Positions 5,507-8,579 of a DNA stretch of 8,579 bases are shown piece by piece (position 1 is the first letter of the stretch; each line of letters starts with the position of its first letter). A program made the translations under genes and the position numbers. The notes below the pieces were generated by a model. That model made no database searches. It was not told where the DNA came from and saw only the letters and a list, made by a program, of their open reading frames with translations. The DNA comes from an uncultured Nitrosomonadales bacterium (lineage in GTDB: Bacteria > Pseudomonadota > Gammaproteobacteria > Burkholderiales > Gallionellaceae), in the NCBI GenBank assembly GCA_903934275.1, contig CAIZNF010000232.1, positions 1 to 8,579 of the forward strand, in the 5' to 3' direction.

Positions 5507-6370
5507 TCAGCCCGCGTTTTTCATTTGCAACGCCTGTTGATACAGTTCGTTGCGGTTAGCCCCGGTAATTTTTGCGGTGAGCTGCACCGCCTGTTTGAGC
5601 GGCAATTCGCCGAGCAACAGGGATAGCGTATTCAGCGTTTCGACCAACAAACCTGCTTGCGGCGGTGCACCGGAAACCAGCACGACGAATTCGCCGCGCT
5701 GTTGGTTGCCGTCTGCCAGCAACCACGCTTCGGCATCACGTAGCGGGCAGGTATGGATGGTCTCGAACAGTTTGGTGATTTCGCGCGCCAGCACGATCCT
5801 CCGGTCTTCGCCCAATATTGCGCATAAATCTGCAACGCATTCGACAATGCGATGCGGAGCTTCGTAAAACACCAAGGTGTGTGGATCGCCGCATAATTCT
5901 TGTAAAACGGTGCGGCGCGCGGCGGATTTGTTGGGCAAAAACCCGTAAAATAAAAAATGAGGGCAGGTCAAACCAGCCGCCGATAATGCCGTTACCGCCG
6001 CATTCGCACCGGGGATAGGGATGACGCGCAACCCTGCCGCCAGTACCGCCTGCACGAGCAACGCGCCGGGGTCGCTGACGGCGGGAGTGCCCGCATCGCT
6101 GACAAATGCCACGCTTTGCCCTGCCTGGAGCAGCGTGATAATTTTCTCGGCCGCACCGCGTTCGTTGTGCTGGTGTACCGCCATCAACCTGCTCGCGCTG
6201 ATACCGTGGTGCGTCAGCAGGTGCGCGGTGTTGCGGGTGTCCTCCGCCGCTACCACGTTAGCTGCCGCCAGCACGTCCAACGCGCGCAGTGTAATGTCAC
6301 GCAGATTACCAATTGGGGTGGCAACTACATATAATGCGGGTTCCAATATTTTCGTGTGTCCGTTATGCAA
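5507..6370 (-). CDS. rsmI: 16S rRNA (cytidine(1402)-2'-O)-methyltransferase
   Basis: The 287-residue SAM-dependent methyltransferase of the tetrapyrrole-methylase (SPOUT-unrelated, YraL) family 2'-O-methylates C1402 in the ribosomal P site. Diagnostic motifs are LYVVATPIGNLRDITLRAL (13-31), VAAEDTRNT, the SAM-binding loop VSDAGTPAVSDPG, PIPGANAAVTALSAAG, FYGFLPNKS and VFYEAPHRI. The E. coli protein is 286 residues, so it is full length. No ATG or GTG exists upstream before an in-frame stop. TTG at 6370 is chosen because AAAGGGAG sits 6 bases ahead of it; another TTG at 6346 has no ribosome site. The gene is divergent from the lpoA-like gene, as in E. coli, but here the two starts overlap. Confidence 0.93.
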   Translation of the reverse strand: MHNGHTKILEPALYVVATPIGNLRDITLRALDVLAAANVVAAEDTRNTAHLLTHHGISASRLMAVHQHNERGAAEKIITLLQAGQSVAFVSDAGTPAVSDPGALLVQAVLAAGLRVIPIPGANAAVTALSAAGLTCPHFLFYGFLPNKSAARRTVLQELCGDPHTLVFYEAPHRIVECVADLCAILGEDRRIVLAREITKLFETIHTCPLRDAEAWLLADGNQQRGEFVVLVSGAPPQAGLLVETLNTLSLLLGELPLKQAVQLTAKITGANRNELYQQALQMKNAG

Positions 6371-7479
6371 CGAGTGCTCCCTTTGTATTTTAAGCGGCTT
6401 TCAACCTGGCTTTCAGCATTGCTCGCACTATACGTGAGCGGTTTTGCTTGCGCCACTGCTGAACCCTTGGCACCCGGCAATGAAAAGCCCGCCCCGCATA
6501 TCGCGCTGTTGTTACCATTGAATTCGGCAATTTTCAAATCTGCCGCCGATGCGGTACGGCAGGGGTTTCAGGCGGCGGCCGATCTGGAAATGCAGCTGCC
6601 GGGAAAATTGCCGGTGCGCGTGTATAGCTGCTTCGACGAGAACAAGGATATTGTCGCACTGTATCGCCTGGCCATTGCCGACGGGGCGCGTGCCGTGGTA
6701 GGCCCGCTTACGCGCAGCGGTGTTGGCACGCTGGCGGCGGAGCAAAATATTCCAGTGCCGACCCTGACTTTGAATGTGGTGGAAGATATACCTGCCAGAC
6801 AGTTGTATTTTTTCGGCATGGCGGCGGAAGCGGAGGCGAGGCAAGCCGCACAACTTGCCAGACAACAGGGGTTGCATCAGGCTCTTGTCATTACTACCCG
6901 CGCACAACTGGCCAAACGCTTGCAGTTTGCTTTTGAGGAAGAATGGCATGGCTCGGGGGGCACGCTACTGAACGAGATTGAATTTAACGGCGATTTGACT
7001 GTTTTCGCGGATATCACCGACCTGCCCGACACTGCGGTATTTCTCGCCGCAGATGCCGAAAAATCGCGCCTGATCCGCCCTTACTTGCCCAACAAATTAC
7101 CGATTTATGCCACCTCGCAAATTTTTGTCGGTAACGATGACACTCTGACCAATTACGATTTAAACGGTATCCGTTTTGTGGATATGCCGTGGTTGCTGCA
7201 GGCCGATCATCCGGCGGTGATGATCTATCCACGCCCGGTTCAGCCACTTTCTGCCGACAACGAGCGGCTTTATGCGCTGGGCATAGATGCGTTCCGTCTG
7301 ATCCAATTGCTGCTCGCCGACAAAATTTATGACGCTTTGCCGCTAGACGGGGTGAGCGGGCACATAAAGCTTAACGGGCACACTTTTCAACGCACGGCGG
7401 CTCAGGCGGTATTTGTGCAGGGGCACGCACAGTCTCGCAGCACGCAGCAGGCACCCCCAGAACACACCATCGGTAAACC

Positions 7480-7483
<4 letters not shown>
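6365..7483 (+). CDS. lpoA: LpoA-like penicillin-binding protein activator, short form
   Basis: The 372-residue exported protein belongs to the LppC/LpoA family. LpoA is an outer-membrane lipoprotein that stimulates PBP1A to build peptidoglycan from outside the sacculus. After a secretion signal (residues 1-32) comes the periplasmic-binding-protein-like domain, beginning HIALLLPLNSAIFKSAADAV (45-64) and including ARAVVGPLTRSGVGTLA and PVPTLTLN. E. coli LpoA is about 678 residues because of an N-terminal TPR-like domain that is absent here. The signal has Lys10-Arg11, a hydrophobic run and GFAC (Cys29), a poor lipobox; ATA-E at 30-33 is an alternative signal-peptidase I site. The ATG at 6365 has no clear ribosome site; GTG at 6356 and GTG at 6374 are possible. 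The stop overlaps the yraN start by 4 bases. Identification also rests on the conserved order with rsmI, yraN and diaA. Confidence 0.87.
6377..6384 (-). promoter_or_regulatory. Strong Shine-Dalgarno site deciding the rsmI TTG start
   Basis: On the minus strand AAAGGGAG ends 6 bases before TTG at 6370-6368. It is one of the better ribosome sites in the window and supports the rare TTG initiation codon. It lies inside the opposite-strand lpoA-like coding region. Confidence 0.6.
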
Positions 7484-8450
<967 letters not shown>

Positions 8451-8453
8451 ACG

Positions 8454-8579
8454 ATGCGTATTGCCTACTTGCTGTTGATTGTGCTGATATCCGGTTCGCT
8501 GCAAGGATGTTTTCCGGTGGTTGCCGCCGGAGTGGGAAGCGGTGCCATGATGGCACAGGATCGCCGCACCAGCGGGGCG
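8454..8579 (+). CDS. dolP: BON-domain lipoprotein, N-terminal part (DolP/YraP-like)
   Basis: The first 42 codons are present before the window ends. The sequence begins MRIAYLLLIVLISGSLQGCF: a type II signal with lipobox LQGC, so Cys19 would be lipidated and the protein sorted to the outer membrane (Phe at +2). The mature start, VVAAGVGSGAMMAQDRRTSGA, matches the segment before the first BON domain in DolP/YraP, typically ending DRRTSG. DolP is an outer-membrane-integrity factor that binds anionic lipids and supports the BAM complex. The BON domains themselves are out of view, so the call relies on this segment and on synteny after yraN and the SIS protein. GGGAG at 8441-8445 is a good ribosome site; the gap from the upstream stop is 3 bases, so the two are co-transcribed. 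Confidence 0.85.
   Translation, partial: MRIAYLLLIVLISGSLQGCFPVVAAGVGSGAMMAQDRRTSGA

Overview
This window looks like a chromosomal segment of a betaproteobacterium, probably in or near the Nitrosomonadales/Gallionellaceae. That placement is inferred from protein character, gene order and the style of the intergenic repeats; no search was run. Ten protein-coding genes are recognisable, two of them cut by the window ends. One transposase remnant and several short palindromic repeats lie among them. There are no tRNA, rRNA or CRISPR features, and no complete mobile element.

Left block, minus strand (1-4189). Reading right to left, the genes are srkA (a stress-response kinase), a 455-base gap, ugpQ (glycerophosphodiester phosphodiesterase), glpD (FAD-dependent glycerol-3-phosphate dehydrogenase) and the start of an FGGY-family sugar/polyol kinase. 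The last three form a coherent salvage route. UgpQ releases glycerol 3-phosphate from glycerophosphodiesters, the kinase may make it from glycerol, and GlpD oxidises it to dihydroxyacetone phosphate while passing electrons to quinone. The gap between srkA and ugpQ is not empty. On the minus strand it holds the decayed C-terminal part of a REP-associated tyrosine transposase (RAYT), followed directly by a GTAG-headed palindrome. Similar palindromes sit between ugpQ and glpD, over the srkA stop codon, and in frame inside ugpQ.

Middle block, plus strand (4313-5247). Two small membrane proteins of the YeeE/YedE family overlap by one base. Each carries conserved cysteine motifs, so together they probably form a split transporter for a reduced sulfur species. 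The following 259-base gap holds one REP-like hairpin and no gene I can support.

Right block (5507-8579). rsmI lies on the minus strand. Divergent from it on the plus strand are an LpoA-like penicillin-binding-protein activator, yraN, a SIS-domain phosphoheptose isomerase/DiaA-like protein, and the start of a BON-domain lipoprotein (DolP/YraP-like). This is the same order as the E. coli rsmI-lpoA-yraN-diaA-dolP cluster, so the block is ancestral envelope and ribosome-maturation housekeeping, not accessory DNA. The rsmI and lpoA starts overlap, and rsmI appears to begin at TTG.

I do not see a new defence or metabolic system. The most interesting signal is the RAYT remnant with its scattered palindromes, one of which has become part of a protein.
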